From Tenrec ecaudatus (taxonomy: Eukaryota; Chordata; Mammalia; Afrosoricida; Tenrecidae), in the NCBI RefSeq assembly GCF_050624435.1, contig NC_134540.1, forward strand, positions 25,730,001-25,794,000: a stretch of 64,000 nucleotides of DNA, in the 5' to 3' direction. Shown here piece after piece: positions 34,337 through 45,285 of this stretch. Position 1 is the first letter of the stretch. Each line of letters opens with the position of its first letter. The position numbers and the translations under genes were made by a program. Under the pieces are notes generated by a model, which saw only the letters and a program-made list of their open reading frames with translations, was not told the origin of the DNA and made no database searches.

Positions 34337-34713
34337 GATATTCAACTTGTCAATGAGATCACAGCCTGATGAAGCCTCCTTATGGACATGGCCTTCTCAT
34401 ACTATGGACCCTGGGACCTCACCTTCTCTATGCCTTCACCTTCCTGTGGGCTGACCCAGATTGCAGCCGGAGCCACCGCCATTGGACCCACACAGATTTG
34501 CAACCACTGACCTGGGATCTTCCTGCATTCTGCATCAGTGCATGTGGTTGTATGAATCTGAAGAGGGCCTTATGGACTCGTATCAGACTTATGGATTGGA
34601 GTTGGACTGAACTGAGATGTTTCCTCAATATCTAATTACTTCTTGATATAAAGTTCTTTCTTATACATATGAGTGTCACTGGATTTGTTCTCTAGTCCAC
34701 CTGGCCTAACACA
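34337..34713 (+). mobile_element. Solo LTR, same family as 13914-14612, sense, internally shortened
   Basis: ATCACAGCCTGATGAAGCC, CCATTGGACCCACACAGATT, GGGATCTTCCTGCATTCTGC, CTTATGGACTCGTATCAGAC, then TGATATAAAGTTCTTTCTTA, GAGTGTCACTGGATTTGTTC and a TAACACA end. These match the 51.4-52.4 kb LTR. Only about two units of the 19-bp motif are present. The frames at 34369-34635 and 34428-34628 are not genes. Confidence 0.75.
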
Positions 34714-34882
34714 GACCAACACACTACCCAAAACAGATTCTCATGGAAGCAGCAGAAGAGCAAGAGTATCAGAAGAAATGCTCCAGCAGATTCCAAACCT
34801 TTGTTTGCATATGTTTAATAATCTATCATATCCCTAGCGAAAGCCACGCAGATGCTCAAGAACAACATCAATGGTCAATAAA

Positions 34883-34898
34883 CTACACTCCACTTTTT
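34883..34898. repeat. Target-site duplication, left copy (CTACACTCCACTTTTT)
   Basis: Identical 16-mer at 35150-35165. Confidence 0.9.
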
Positions 34899-35149
34899 TT
34901 GGAGGCATACTTCATTTTATTGTATTTCACAGATATTTCATATTTCTACACATTGAAAATTGTGGCAACATCGCATGGAGCAAATATCCTGGCAACTTTT
35001 TCTAACAGCCTGTAACTCACTCCATGCATCTTTTTTTTTCTTCCCTTTTTTACATTTTATCAGGGGCTCATACAACTCTTATCACAATCCGTACATACAC
35101 ATACATCAATTGTATAAAGCACATCCATACATTCCCTGCCCCAATCATT
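34899..35149 (-). mobile_element. L1 3' tip with transduced 3' flank (antisense)
   Basis: Read on the minus strand: about 115 bp of L1 3' end (35149 to about 35040; GTATGGATGTGCTTTATAC and AGAGTTGTATGAGCCCCTG), a short A-rich stretch, and then ~130 bp of non-L1 sequence. That second part contains ACAATAAAATGAAGTATGCC and ends in A7. Perfect 16-bp duplications enclose both parts, so they integrated together. The L1's own signal reads TGATAAAATG instead of AATAAAATG, while the flank supplies a good AATAAA about 15 nt before the A tail. The flank's GGAGGCATACTTCATTTTAT (plus strand) resembles the terminus of a mammalian DNA transposon. Confidence 0.85.
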
Positions 35150-35165
35150 CTACACTCCACTTTTT
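35150..35165. repeat. Target-site duplication, right copy (CTACACTCCACTTTTT)
   Basis: Exact repeat of 34883-34898. Confidence 0.9.
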
Positions 35166-35664
35166 AAGAAGGAAACTCAAGTCATGTGGCAAAGGGAAGA
35201 GTAAAGAATTGAAAATACTAATGCAACCTACCAGAGAGAAAAATAATTTCTTAATCATAGATCGTCAATTAGTCTATTTCCTCAATAGTTATAGTAGACA
35301 AAACTGATTAAACTCCACTTCCTTTAAGTTTGTGTCTATGATCATGTCCATTAGAAATATTTTATTTGGTTATTAGAATCATTAATACCAACACTATTTT
35401 CCTGATTTTGTAATTAATTACATAAAATCACCTTTTAATTTATTTTAGAGACATAACTAAATGGTACTCAGTAAGTTGGAATAAAGATATCACTTCTTAT
35501 AAGTTCATTATAAAACAAAAAGCATAAATTAGATGAGGATAAATAAAATGGTTTAAAAGAAATATTTCTATAATTCCTTAGAGTCAGTTTATATTTGTAT
35601 AGCCCTGTATGCTTCTGTATTTTTTATAGTGAGACACAGGCTATTTTAGTATAACTTAACCCCA
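35166..35664. other. AT-rich unassigned sequence
   Basis: Nothing recognised. Confidence 0.4.
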
Positions 35665-35931
35665 AAACTAAACTCACTGCCATCAAATCAATTCGAACTC
35701 AGTGCGACCCTATGAGTTGAAAAAGGACCCTATTCTTTAATCTCACGGCTACCTTGATTCAACTCATAGTGATTCTCTTGAACAGGCAGGTCCTTTGGGA
35801 TTTCTGAGACTCTCATCTTCATGGAAACAGAAAGCTTTCTCTTTCTCTTTGGAGTGGCTGGTGGGTCCCGACTTCTGCCTTTGTTGTTAGCAGCCTAACA
35901 TGTAACCCACTAGTCCATCAGGGTTTCTGTG
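35665..35931 (-). repeat. AfroSINE, antisense, plus an extra 3'-end fragment
   Basis: A first SINE 3' end (35670-35715: ACTCACTGCCATCAAATCAA, GCGACCCTATGAG) is followed by a second, complete antisense copy (35752-35931: TTGATTCAACTCATAGTGAT, GATTTCTGAGACTCTCATCT, GTTGTTAGCAGCCTAACATG, TAACCCACTAGTCCATCAGG). Two SINE 3' ends therefore lie head to tail in the same orientation. Confidence 0.9.
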
Positions 35932-36959
35932 AATGCCCATTAGTGCCAGGCATGGTCCTGGGCTTAGGCTTTACAAACACGAATAAAACACAGACTGCAA
36001 AAGCATCAAAGGTAATGAACCAGTAGTTTGAGCTTCTGAGTTTCTCAGACCCTACAGATCAGACTTCACATTCTTTCTGCAAATTAAATTTTGATAATGG
36101 GACACTAGACAACATCACCAAACATGTCTAAACAAGGGAAGGTTTTGTTTAATTTTTGAACATGATTGAACTAGAAAACTGTCAATAGAATTAAAAGCTA
36201 TTGCCCCCACACTGATGATATTCAAGACAAAAATAATGGCAAGATCAAAGAGAAACGTCTGTAATGGCATAATGGAAGTCCTAATACTTGATGTCATTTC
36301 TCTTTAGAGATCTATGGCTTTGATGAACTGTTCCAGCCTCTTCACTATAATGAATTAATGCTTTATTATGAGAAAACCATATGTGGACAAATGCAGCTGC
36401 ACAAGATTCCAGCATCACTTAAGAACTGATTGAGTTCCACACAGAATGCTGTCTCTGAGTTTAGAAATCTCAATAAAAAGCTTTTATTTGTTATGGAATG
36501 GGAGTGAATATTCTTACATTTTACTCTCAGCTATAAAATGCTGCAATCTTTGGGTTTTTTTTAAGTATTTATCTGGAAACACTGATCACTGAATAGTTTA
36601 GTCCTAGCAACAGAATTTCACTGCAGCACAATATTGCTCTGAAGGGCAGATTTTTCCAAAATATCGCATGAAGTCTCATTTATCACTTTAAAACATAAAT
36701 TCTAAAATAACAAGCATTTGAAATTCTCTTTGAGTGGAGGCATGTTATTAACCTACAAGAAAAAACAAATTGAGTGGAACATTGAATAAATAACAATGGG
36801 GAATCATAACATTATAATATAATTGAGTAATTTCAGCAACAAAATCCTATAACCAAATATAAACTCACAGAAGCTTCTTCTGAGTTTTGAATCATTCAAA
36901 AGACTGAAACTAGCATATTCTATCATATCAATGTACACTGCTTGTAGGCGCGTAACCTT
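35932..36959. other. Unassigned, largely unique-looking sequence
   Basis: 35940-36005 (GTGCCAGGCATGGTCCTGGG) resembles the 'tgccaggcactgtgctaggc' segment of old mammalian repeats, but it is short. 36100-36340 shows no repeat signature. No coding exon. Confidence 0.35.
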
Positions 36960-37220
36960 AATGAACTTTGGCCCTTCTATAGTTTCTAACCATCTGCTTC
37001 CAAACGGAAAATGATGCTTTTTTCAATGAAAGACATAAAAACTCATCGAGTATATGCCTAATTGCCCAGCTGGCTGAGTTTAGAATAAAACACTGCAAAA
37101 CTGATTGGTGAATTGATTTTGCCCTTTGCTGTGGTTTTCTGCAAGCATCCAATCAATTGGATCGTTTGTGCTGACCCATTTGGGGCTATTGTGTTCTCTC
37201 TGAAATATTTGTCTCCAATA
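36960..37220. promoter_or_regulatory. Candidate conserved non-coding element (tentative)
   Basis: Repeat-free and dense in developmental-factor-like sites: CTAATTG, CAGCTGG (E-box), ACTGATTGGTGAATTGATTT, TTTGCTGTGGTTT (RUNX-like) and the imperfect palindrome CCAATCAATTGG. Such composition is common in vertebrate enhancers that stay conserved across mammals. That it is conserved is an inference from composition, not something the sequence proves. The small minus frame in it (36958-37152) has no domain. Confidence 0.25.
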
Positions 37221-37864
37221 TCATTTTACTCATTTGTAAAATGAAAGTACTCTCCTGATGCCCATTTCAATTTTTTTATGTGGCAGCTATATATAAATCT
37301 ATAGGTACAAATAATTAAAAATGTTAAACCAGTGTCCTCATATTAAAGCACTTCTGTACCAAATACATTTGGCATAGAATTTTTTAATTGATTAAGCTAA
37401 GAGATACATTTGAGTACAAAACTTTGAACACTGCATCAGCGATACATTTGAGACGTTCCTTTTCTAGATGTTTGCCCCACAGATTCATGTCATCTAGGGT
37501 TTGGAAGTGACCTTAAATGTCTTTTAGTCCAACAAACCCTCTGATGCTTGAATTCCCTCTACAACATCTCCACCATGTGGTTATTTGGCCTAAGTCACTT
37601 TCAGGGACAGGAAACAGTGTGTCCAGGGGAAATTAATTTTATGTTTGATCAGTCTGACTCTTGCTCCTTCTTTAGGTGAAATCCAAACTAATCTATCTGA
37701 AATTCTCCCCCAAAAGGTTTTATTAATATCCAGTCAGGCCAATACTTTGAGCTTAAATTACTTTCCTTCAGGAAAGGCCGTCAAGTGTACAGGCATAGAT
37801 ATGCAGGTGCCTTCTACACACCTGTACAGTTTAGGTGGATCCCTTTTGAAGACCATGTGCTGCT
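37221..37864. other. Unassigned sequence
   Basis: No gene. The 129-residue frame 37645-38034 runs into a SINE and is rejected. Confidence 0.35.
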
Positions 37865-38032
37865 GTTGGTTACCAGAGATGCTGTCCCGGCTCGTGGCGA
37901 TTCCCGTACACAGAGTAGGACTGCTACTTTGGGTGTTCAGGACTGCGACTCACTCTCAAGGTCCTCAATTTCAAGGTCCCTCTGGTGGGTTTGAACCACC
38001 AGCGAGGGTCTTGCTGTTCACACACTCCAAAT
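37865..38032 (-). repeat. SINE of the AfroSINE group, antisense, divergent
   Basis: CGTGGCGATTCCCGTACACA, GAGTAGGACTGCTACTTTGG and GGTGGGTTTGAACCACCAGC give the antisense 'gactcatagcgaccctacacagagtagaactgc' and 'gggtttgaaccacca' (B-box complement) blocks. The middle differs from the common copies in the window, suggesting another subfamily. Confidence 0.65.
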
Positions 38033-38182
38033 AGTCTCTTGTTTTTTGTCTTTTTAAAATTTTACCGAATGGTTGAATTAGAAACTGTCCAGAGACACTG
38101 TATGGCAGCTGATAAAATGTGAAAAGACAATTGATTAATCTACCAAACTTCTTGACATGATAGATGTTGTTAAAACCTAAAG

Positions 38183-38400
38183 GAGAGCTGTGGTGGCACA
38201 GTGGGTTAATCGTGGGGCAGCTAATCTAAGGATCTGCGGTTGGCACCTAGTATCCACTCCAAAGGAGAAAGATGAGGCTCCGTCTGCTTCCGTAAGCACC
38301 CACAGCCTCAAACCCCTTGGGGTGATTCCACTCTCTCCTGTCCTATTTCACAGCAAGAGTCACTGGATGGCGACAGGTTCATTGGTTTAGTTTTGGTAAA
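38183..38400 (+). repeat. AfroSINE, sense, nearly full length
   Basis: GAGCTGTGGTGGCACAGTGG head, CTAATCTAAGGATCTGCGGT, GGAGAAAGATGAGGCTCCGT, CTGCTTCCGTAAGCACCCAC, and CCTATTTCACAGCAAGAGTC with a TGGTTTAGTTTTGGT end. The terminal TGGTTT-like run is the usual sense end of this SINE. Confidence 0.9.
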
Positions 38401-38792
38401 GGGACATTTGATAGAAACTCCAGAGTACTTAACTGTTGGCAATAACACCTAAATGGCAATATACATGTATGGATTTTGCAATGTGCTTTTGGCTTTCATA
38501 CCTAATGGGATACATTTAAGTCTGCGTGTATTAACTATGGATTTTGAACTTTCAACCCTTCATTCAAATTAAAAGCTACATGAATTTGATTTTAAATATT
38601 TAATTTTACTATATTAATTTAATATTCACAACACTACAAGTTACTTCTATCACCTCTAATAGGTAAAATGATAACTGTGGAGGTAAGAATTCATACAGAT
38701 TTCTGGGTAACATAGGTGCTGTCAAGAAGTCCACCCAGGACCCAGTTTTCTGGAGGCCTTTTCCAACATCTGACACATGACAACTGTCAGGA
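38401..38792. other. AT-rich unassigned sequence
   Basis: Nothing recognised. Confidence 0.35.
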
Positions 38793-38987
38793 TGTGTAGT
38801 ATGTAGTGCTGGACTGGTCACTACAAGGCCAGCAGTTTGGGACCACCTACTGCTCTGTGGGAGAAAGGGGAGGCTTTTTACTCATATAAAGAGTTGGAGT
38901 CTCAGAAACCCAGAGGAAGAGCTCTACTCTGTCCTATAAGATTGCTGCGAGTCAGAATCAATTCCACAGCAGTGAGCCTGAGTCTTA
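38793..38987 (+). repeat. AfroSINE, sense, nearly full length
   Basis: CACTACAAGGCCAGCAGTTT, GTGGGAGAAAGGGGAGGCTT, ATAAAGAGTTGGAGTCTCAG, AGCTCTACTCTGTCCTATAA and CGAGTCAGAATCAATTCCAC form the full SINE body in order. Confidence 0.92.
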
Positions 38988-39108
38988 AAAGAACAATGAT
39001 GTCATGGTTATGCGTTGATCCACAAGATCAAAGGTTCTCAATTTCTACCCTATCCTCAGGGTCACTATGAGTGGGAATCTAGTCCCTGGCCATGACATTG
39101 ACTCTTGT
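38988..39108 (+). repeat. Short AfroSINE in tandem with the previous one
   Basis: TGTCATGGTTATGCGTTGAT, TCCACAAGATCAAAGGTTCT, CTACCCTATCCTCAGGGTCA and CTATGAGTGGGAATC: head and tail are kept while the ~75-bp middle is missing. It starts directly after the preceding SINE. Confidence 0.75.
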
Positions 39109-40362
39109 TTTCACTGAAGCTCCAGCTATCACCGCTAAGATGCTGGTGGAAGAAAGAAAGGCAGAGTAGATACAAAAACTCTTCCAACTCATGCAGTGTT
39201 ATTGGTACTGGTTTTTTATTGCTTTTGTTGTTAAGTCTATTATTATTCATCTCTGAAAAAAGTCAGGAAATATATTTGTGTTCTTACTGATAATGGACGT
39301 AGGAAAACAAGGAATTCAAATCCCGGGTAAGGACAGATTATACTTTGGCATAGATTCCTCAGCCAGAGCTATGTTTCAAATCCTTGTCATCTGCAAATTT
39401 GAAAACTTGGCCTGAACTTTCACCTTGCAGAAAATTATAGTAAGAATATAAATACAGGAGTGGGGGGTTCAACTAGTTCATGTCCATTTTGATTGACTTA
39501 GAATTATATTTTTTCAATGAAATGTTTGTAAGCCTCTGCTATCATAGATACAGGTGCCCACAAGTCTGAAAACATAGGCTAATATGCAAAATGTTGACAT
39601 AATATAATCATATGTTTTAAATATTAAAGATAGAATGTTTTGTCAAAATTTCCAGGACAGTCTGTACAAATTTCTATTAAATTAGTTATCTAGGTAAGTG
39701 CTGTTCAAGAAAACTTTCTGAGAAGAGAAGGTTCTGTACAGCAGTATTGTAGCCAATACCTGTGGGCCTCAAAGACTTAAAATATGGCTTGTGCTCCTAA
39801 CGAATCTTTGCTCGATTTATATTAAATTTTAAATTCCTCTATTGGATTATGTTTGTTATATGCAATTCTCATTCTCTTCATCAGCAAAGGAAACGTATTA
39901 ATAATGAAATCCATATGGAATATTGATTTATGTACAATTGAGGTCACCCTTGGATTTTTTTATGTTATATTTTTCTGATTTTAATTTTTATTCAAAATTA
40001 TGTAAAATATTTTACTTTTTGTCTTAACTTATGTCTTTCAATTAGAGTCATGATTTCATATATTTAAGTCTTATCGTTCATTAATTTTCCTTTGTTATAT
40101 GTTTGTATTGCTATTTTTCATTTGATACTTTTCATATTTTATTAATTTTTAAATGTTTATTGCTAATGAAAGTCAGGTTGCAACCTCATATTCAGTTACT
40201 ATCATGACTTCTGGTAAGTTCTGTATTTCTTCAGGTTTCCTTGAGTTCTCAAAATAAGTATCTGGTCACCAGAAAGAGTGTATATTTCTTATTCCTAAAG
40301 TATTTTTCTTGCTAAACTATAATAGGTGACAGTGTTACATATTATTAAACATATTGATTAAT
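39109..40362. other. Unassigned AT-rich sequence
   Basis: No gene. 39950-40160 is very T-rich. The frames at 39065-39290 are uninterpretable. Confidence 0.4.
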
Positions 40363-40364
40363 AT

Positions 40365-41306
40365 ATAAGGGGCTACCCTAAAAACTTAAATTTATATTCA
40401 AAGCTTTGTATTAAATTTTTTTATTTTTCTCAAAACAACCTTATCACTTCCAAAGTACATGGAGACATTCACCCATAATCCATTTGTCAAATATGCTATA
40501 CTATTCTTGGAAACCTTTTTCAAGCTCATCTATTGAATGGCTGAAAGCACCTCTCTTGTTTTTTTCTCACCTCGTCAACATTGTCAAACCATTGTCATTT
40601 CACGTACCTCTGCATTAGTTGAAACACAAAGAAGTCTTGCAGAGCAAGGTCAAGTGCATGGGGCAAAAGAGGCATGCTGGTTTTTGCCAACAACTGGAGC
40701 ACGGAGATGCCAATGTGAACAGGCGCATTGTAGTGGCGGCAAAACCTGTACCCTGTCTGCCAGAAATCAAGCCTTTTTTGTTGCACACTGTTAAGCAACC
40801 TTCTGAGAACCTTTAAATAGAAAGCTTGATGAATAGTTTGACCTTGTGGAATGAACTCCCAGAGCACTATGAGTCCACATTTTTGTCTGTTCAGGAAGTT
40901 GACAGACATCCAGAATGAGGTTTGCCATCAAGTGACATTTCACCTTTTTGGAAATGAGCAAACCAATCATACACTTGAGTTTTCCCTCTATCCTTGTCCT
41001 TATAAGCTGTGCTCCATATAACAACAGTTTCTGTGGCATTTTCCTGAGCAGGACACAAAATTTCAAAGCCATACTCTGTTCTCTTAATTTGGCCATCACA
41101 AAATAACGAGGTTAAGTGAAACTGCTTTTACGAAAAAAAATTCACTGTTACCAAAGAGAACCTTCCCAGGCAATGCCACTAGGTGCACTAACTTAGAGTG
41201 AGTTGCTGGATGCGTGCCTAGCAGAGAAAAAAAAAATGTACTAAAAAAGCTCTGCCCAGTGGAGCTTTTTTCAGTGTTTTTATTTTCCAGTTTGGGTATC
41301 CCCTTG
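40365..41306 (-). mobile_element. Mariner (TcMar) DNA transposon, internally deleted, antisense
   Basis: Terminal inverted repeats TAAGGGGCTACCC (left) and, read inward from the right, CAAGGGGATACCC are flanked by TA dinucleotides, the mariner target. The minus strand encodes, across frameshifts, AKLREQS, TAYKDK and QVYDWFAHFQKGEMS (the N-terminal DNA-binding part). It then jumps to WEFIPQGQTIHQAFYLKVLRRL, a YNAPVHI motif where functional relatives have DNAPAH, and MPLLPH..DLAL. The middle of the transposase, including the first catalytic aspartate, is absent, giving about 940 bp instead of the usual ~1.3 kb. It cannot make active enzyme. The frames reported on both strands here are pieces or shadows of it. 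Confidence 0.92.
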
Positions 41307-41475
41307 TACATTTTTAGTTTATTAATCATATTATCTTCTATTACTACTGTCTTTGCTATAACAATATTGAAAACAGTAGCATGCAGTCTAGTCTAACCTT
41401 GTTATTAATTAAAATATACTTAGTTTTAGATGATATCTGTTATATATTTTGGGTTGATTTTAAAACTTAAAAGCA
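41307..41475. other. Short unassigned spacer
   Basis: Nothing recognised. Confidence 0.3.
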
Positions 41476-41682
41476 CCCAACTCCCTGCGGTCAAGTCAAT
41501 TCTGAGTCACTGTGACCCTATAGGACAGGAGAGAACTGCCCCTTTGAGTATCGGAGACTGTAATTTTTTACGGGAGTAGAAAGCCTCATCCTTTCTCCAT
41601 GGAGCAGGTGGTGATTTTCAAGGTTGGCTGACCTTGCTGTTAGCAGCTGAATGCATAATCACTCCCACACCAGGATACCTTG
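41476..41682 (-). repeat. AfroSINE, antisense, nearly full length
   Basis: CAACTCCCTGCGGTCAAGTC, TGACCCTATAGGACAGGAGA, GGAGACTGTAATTTTTTACG, GGAGTAGAAAGCCTCATCCT, CTTGCTGTTAGCAGCTGAAT and CACACCAGGATACC. Confidence 0.95.
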
Positions 41683-42566
41683 TATAGACTCAGTTGTATT
41701 TTATTTATTTCTTCCCACTTACAGCTTTTAGTAGGAATGACTCCTAAGCTCTTCAAGTTTCTTATATGATCTCTGTTCTTGTAGGTTTAACTTTTGTTTG
41801 TAGCTTAAGTTTATGGTATAAATTTTTTATGGTTCAAATTTGTTAAATAAATACTTATACTGATAGGTGTTCTTTCACTGAAACTTCTTTACATTCCTGA
41901 AACTCTTGGTTTGGCAACAATATATAGTCAGACATCTTAAATGAGTTGCACATACATATAAACGACAAATTGATCAATAAAATAAACTAGTGGGTAAAAT
42001 ATTTTCATAAAAGTAATGTAATTTCAAGTAAATTAGGGAACATTTGTCCATGCCAAATTTGGAAAAATATATCATTTACATTTTATATAAAACGTAGCTA
42101 TGAAACGAATTGATTTTAGTGTCTTTCTTACTGATAAAACTAATAGCAATATTGTAGTTTTTCTACTTTCCAATTAATCTTGTATATGTCTTAATGTTTT
42201 TAGGTCATTAGTAAACTGACCGGTTACTTTATATTCATTCCCATTTTAAAAATATAGAATTGAAAATTTTATTTAAATCTTTATATCTGGATATTTGTAT
42301 TTCAATTCTCTTAACTTTTATATTATACTTTTGCTGCTTTAGTCTCTCACAATTCTAAATCAATATTTTGATATTTAGAAAATGTAGTTATTTTTCTTTT
42401 TATATTCAATTTTAGTTTTATCGTCAATGATAACTGACATACTTGCTACAAAATTTCCAGAATCTAGACTAATTTTTACTTTTAATACGGAGAATACGAG
42501 TAGTATATACTGAATCTCAAGGAAAAGATAACTAAAATCCTCACAATTGGATCAATTGACAACATT
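41683..42566. other. Unassigned AT-rich sequence
   Basis: Nothing recognised. Confidence 0.4.
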
Positions 42567-42710
42567 ATACCCTTCCTGTCCCCCTCCCTCATGAACCCTT
42601 GATAATTTATAAATTACTGTGTTGTCATATCTTGCACCATCCTACATCTCCCTTCACCTACTTTTCTGTTGTCCATCCCCCAGGAATGAGGTTATATGTA
42701 GATCCCTGTT
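42567..42710 (-). mobile_element. L1 3'UTR fragment lacking the 3' tip (antisense)
   Basis: CCCCCTCCCTCATGAACCCT, TTGATAATTTATAAATTACT, TGTTGTCCATCCCCCAGGAA and ATGTAGATCCCTG match the other L1 3'UTR copies. The usual poly-A end is missing on the left, so this is not a simple insertion. An RTE piece starts at 42711. Confidence 0.8.
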
Positions 42711-43105
<395 letters not shown>

Positions 43106-44196
43106 AGCAATAATATGAAAATCAATTTGGATATTTCTATTGTACTTTAAGCATGCCGTTTTGATTATTCCTTTACAGTATGAGCCAGCGTGTTAAAATA
43201 TTCTGCTAATATTTGAATTTCACCAAATATGACACATTCAACACCAACTAGTGCAGCGTGTTCTCTGTCCAGAGACGTAAGCAAAAAAGAGGGAGGAGGT
43301 CTCCTCATCTGCCTCATCCACACGGAAGGGGACACCGATTTTTACATTAATGCTAGTGTAATACTTTGAAAATTGGAAATTGATTTGCAAAATGGAGTCT
43401 GAGAATTCGCAGGACTGACTATAAAAAAAAGTTAAGTAGTAAGTCCTATGACTCCAAAGGTATGGCTCTCCTTTGCTCCGCCTGAAAGTGGAGTGTACTG
43501 CAACAATGCTTATCAATGTGACAAGCCTTGTTACCAAACCTTTGCTCCATCAAGAACTCAGGTAACTCACATGGAAAATAAGATATGTGTATTCCCTTAC
43601 AAAAGTAATGGAAGCTGGATCTTATCCTTGGATACAGCATGATTTCTCCCTTCTCAGGTCTTTAAATTATAAAAGCAACTGGCAGTTTATAGATGGAGTT
43701 CAGGGGAAGAGGCAGAAACAACCTCACTACTCATGTTCAACAAATGGTTGGTTTATTGTACTATAGTAGTTTGAGTGTTGTTGTGACGCTGAAAGCTATG
43801 CCTCCACTGTTTCAACTATCCATGGTGGACAAGTTTTATTTTATTTATTTATTCTTAATTATTTTTATTTTATTAATTATTATTGTTATTGTGGGGAATC
43901 AATGAGAAGGCAGTGAGTTAATTCTTCAGTAGTATCATTAAAGTAGTGATACTGAGTACCCCAGCTTCCCACTCTACTACCAGTGATCAGGAGTATGTGT
44001 GTGTGGGGGCAGGGGCAGGGAGGGAAGTTAGTTCCCATTAGCTAGATCTTCAAGTAATAATCTCAATTCTTCCTCTACTATGATAATCCTGCAGGTACTT
44101 ATCATCATCTACCTCTCCAGAAAGCTGAAGGGAACACCTTCCCTTACCCTCTGAGTGCCATAACAGCCCCAGGAGTAAAGTGAGAGCCACACAGGC
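43106..44196. other. Unassigned sequence
   Basis: No gene supported. Frames at 43238-43642 overlap on both strands without recognisable domains. Confidence 0.4.
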
Positions 44197-44275
44197 TGTG
44201 TTAGTCTGGGCTGAGGAGAGAAACAAATTCAGAGACACTCGTGTGTATAAGTGGTGGGCAAGTATTAATGGAGCT
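44197..44275 (-). mobile_element. LTR 3' end fragment, same family as 13914-14612
   Basis: TGTGTTAGTCTGGGCTGAGG, AGAAACAAATTCAGAGACAC and TCGTGTGTATAAG match the first ~60 bp of the LTR at 13914 in the same orientation. It is then lost. Confidence 0.6.
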
Positions 44276-44364
44276 TCCAGACTAAGGCATTCTGAGAAGG
44301 GAGACATGGCTATCTATTTATGAAAATTAGCCAGTGAAATTTTTGTGGGTAATAAGAGAATATT

Positions 44365-44615
44365 GTTAGACCTGCTTGCTGCAGACATGTCATCAGGAGG
44401 GATGGATCTGAAGGAAGACATAGCACTTAATGACTGGGAAATCCCATGAGAAAAAGGAGATTCGCTGAGATGGATTGAAACAAGAGTCACAAGAATGGTC
44501 TTTATCATGACCCAGATAACATGGATGACACAAGCTGGGTAACATTACATTTTATTCCATACGGGGACACCATGAGTCAGGGTCAACTGGACAGCAGCTA
44601 TAAAAACAATAATAA
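44365..44615 (+). mobile_element. RTE/BovB-like LINE 3' end, sense
   Basis: GACATGTCATCAGGAGGGAT, GGAAATCCCATGAGAAAAAG, GATTCGCTGAGATGGATTGA and ACACCATGAGTCAGGGTCAA, ending CAGCAGCTATAAAAACAATA. The last two blocks show the segment shared with the AfroSINE end. The antisense frame at 44314-44508 is a shadow. Confidence 0.82.
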
Positions 44616-44909
44616 TCTTCATGGAAAGAAACAAAATATTTTTTACTTCAATGGGAGAGGGTTTTCTAATTCTCTTTTTGAAAGGATAAGAAGAGTTATG
44701 TATATGTCTATTTCAATTTATTCATTTATATACTCATTCAAAAAGCAACTGGATACTCTCAATGTTCAAGGACTTGGTCTAGTTTCTATAGATACTAAAT
44801 ACTGCCTTGAAGAAATTTAGATTTCAGTGTTACTGGTCATATGTGTAATTTTAGTAAACTGTAATAAAATTTTAGAAAGTGGTCAGTAATTAGAATTTTA
44901 AAGAAATAC
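44616..44909. other. AT-rich unassigned sequence
   Basis: Nothing recognised. Confidence 0.35.
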
Positions 44910-45285
44910 TGACCTGAAGCCAGGCACAGGAATGCGAATAGCAATACCAAAAGGGTAGGGAGAAGGTAGGAAGAAAGGGGATATCAATCTCAATGAATGG
45001 CTCATAACCACACCCCCATTGCCAGAGGGGAAAAACACAGAAACCAGAGGGGTAGGGAGACAGCAGTTGGTGTGACATATGAATACAATAACAATCTATA
45101 ATCCAACAAGGGGCCACAAGGGTGGGGAAGAGGGGGGAAAGCAGAGCCAAACCCAGGGGCTCAATAGAACGTAAATATCTAGAAAAGAACAATGGTCATA
45201 TGTGTACGAATATGCATGATACAAGTGATGTATGAATTGTTACAAGAGTTGTAAAAGCCCCCAATAAAATGATCTTTAAAAATAA
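44910..45285 (+). mobile_element. L1 3' tip, a different subfamily, sense
   Basis: GTTACAAGAGTTGTAAAAGC, then CCCCCAATAAAATGATCTTT, is the L1 3' end. The preceding purine-rich part (ACAAGGGTGGGGAAGAGGGG, GAGGGGTAGGGAGACAGCAG) differs from the other copies and has no 'ataatttataaattatcaaggg' block. It is probably an older or sister subfamily. The minus frame at 44890-45192 is a shadow. Confidence 0.75.

Noticed and set aside
35038-35149. An ordinary, separately inserted L1 tip
   Set aside because: The matching 16-bp duplications lie outside the adjoining 130 bp, so tip and flank integrated as one unit.
37645-38034. 129-residue plus frame as a host exon
   Set aside because: Its second half is an antisense SINE. 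There is no domain and no supporting splice context.
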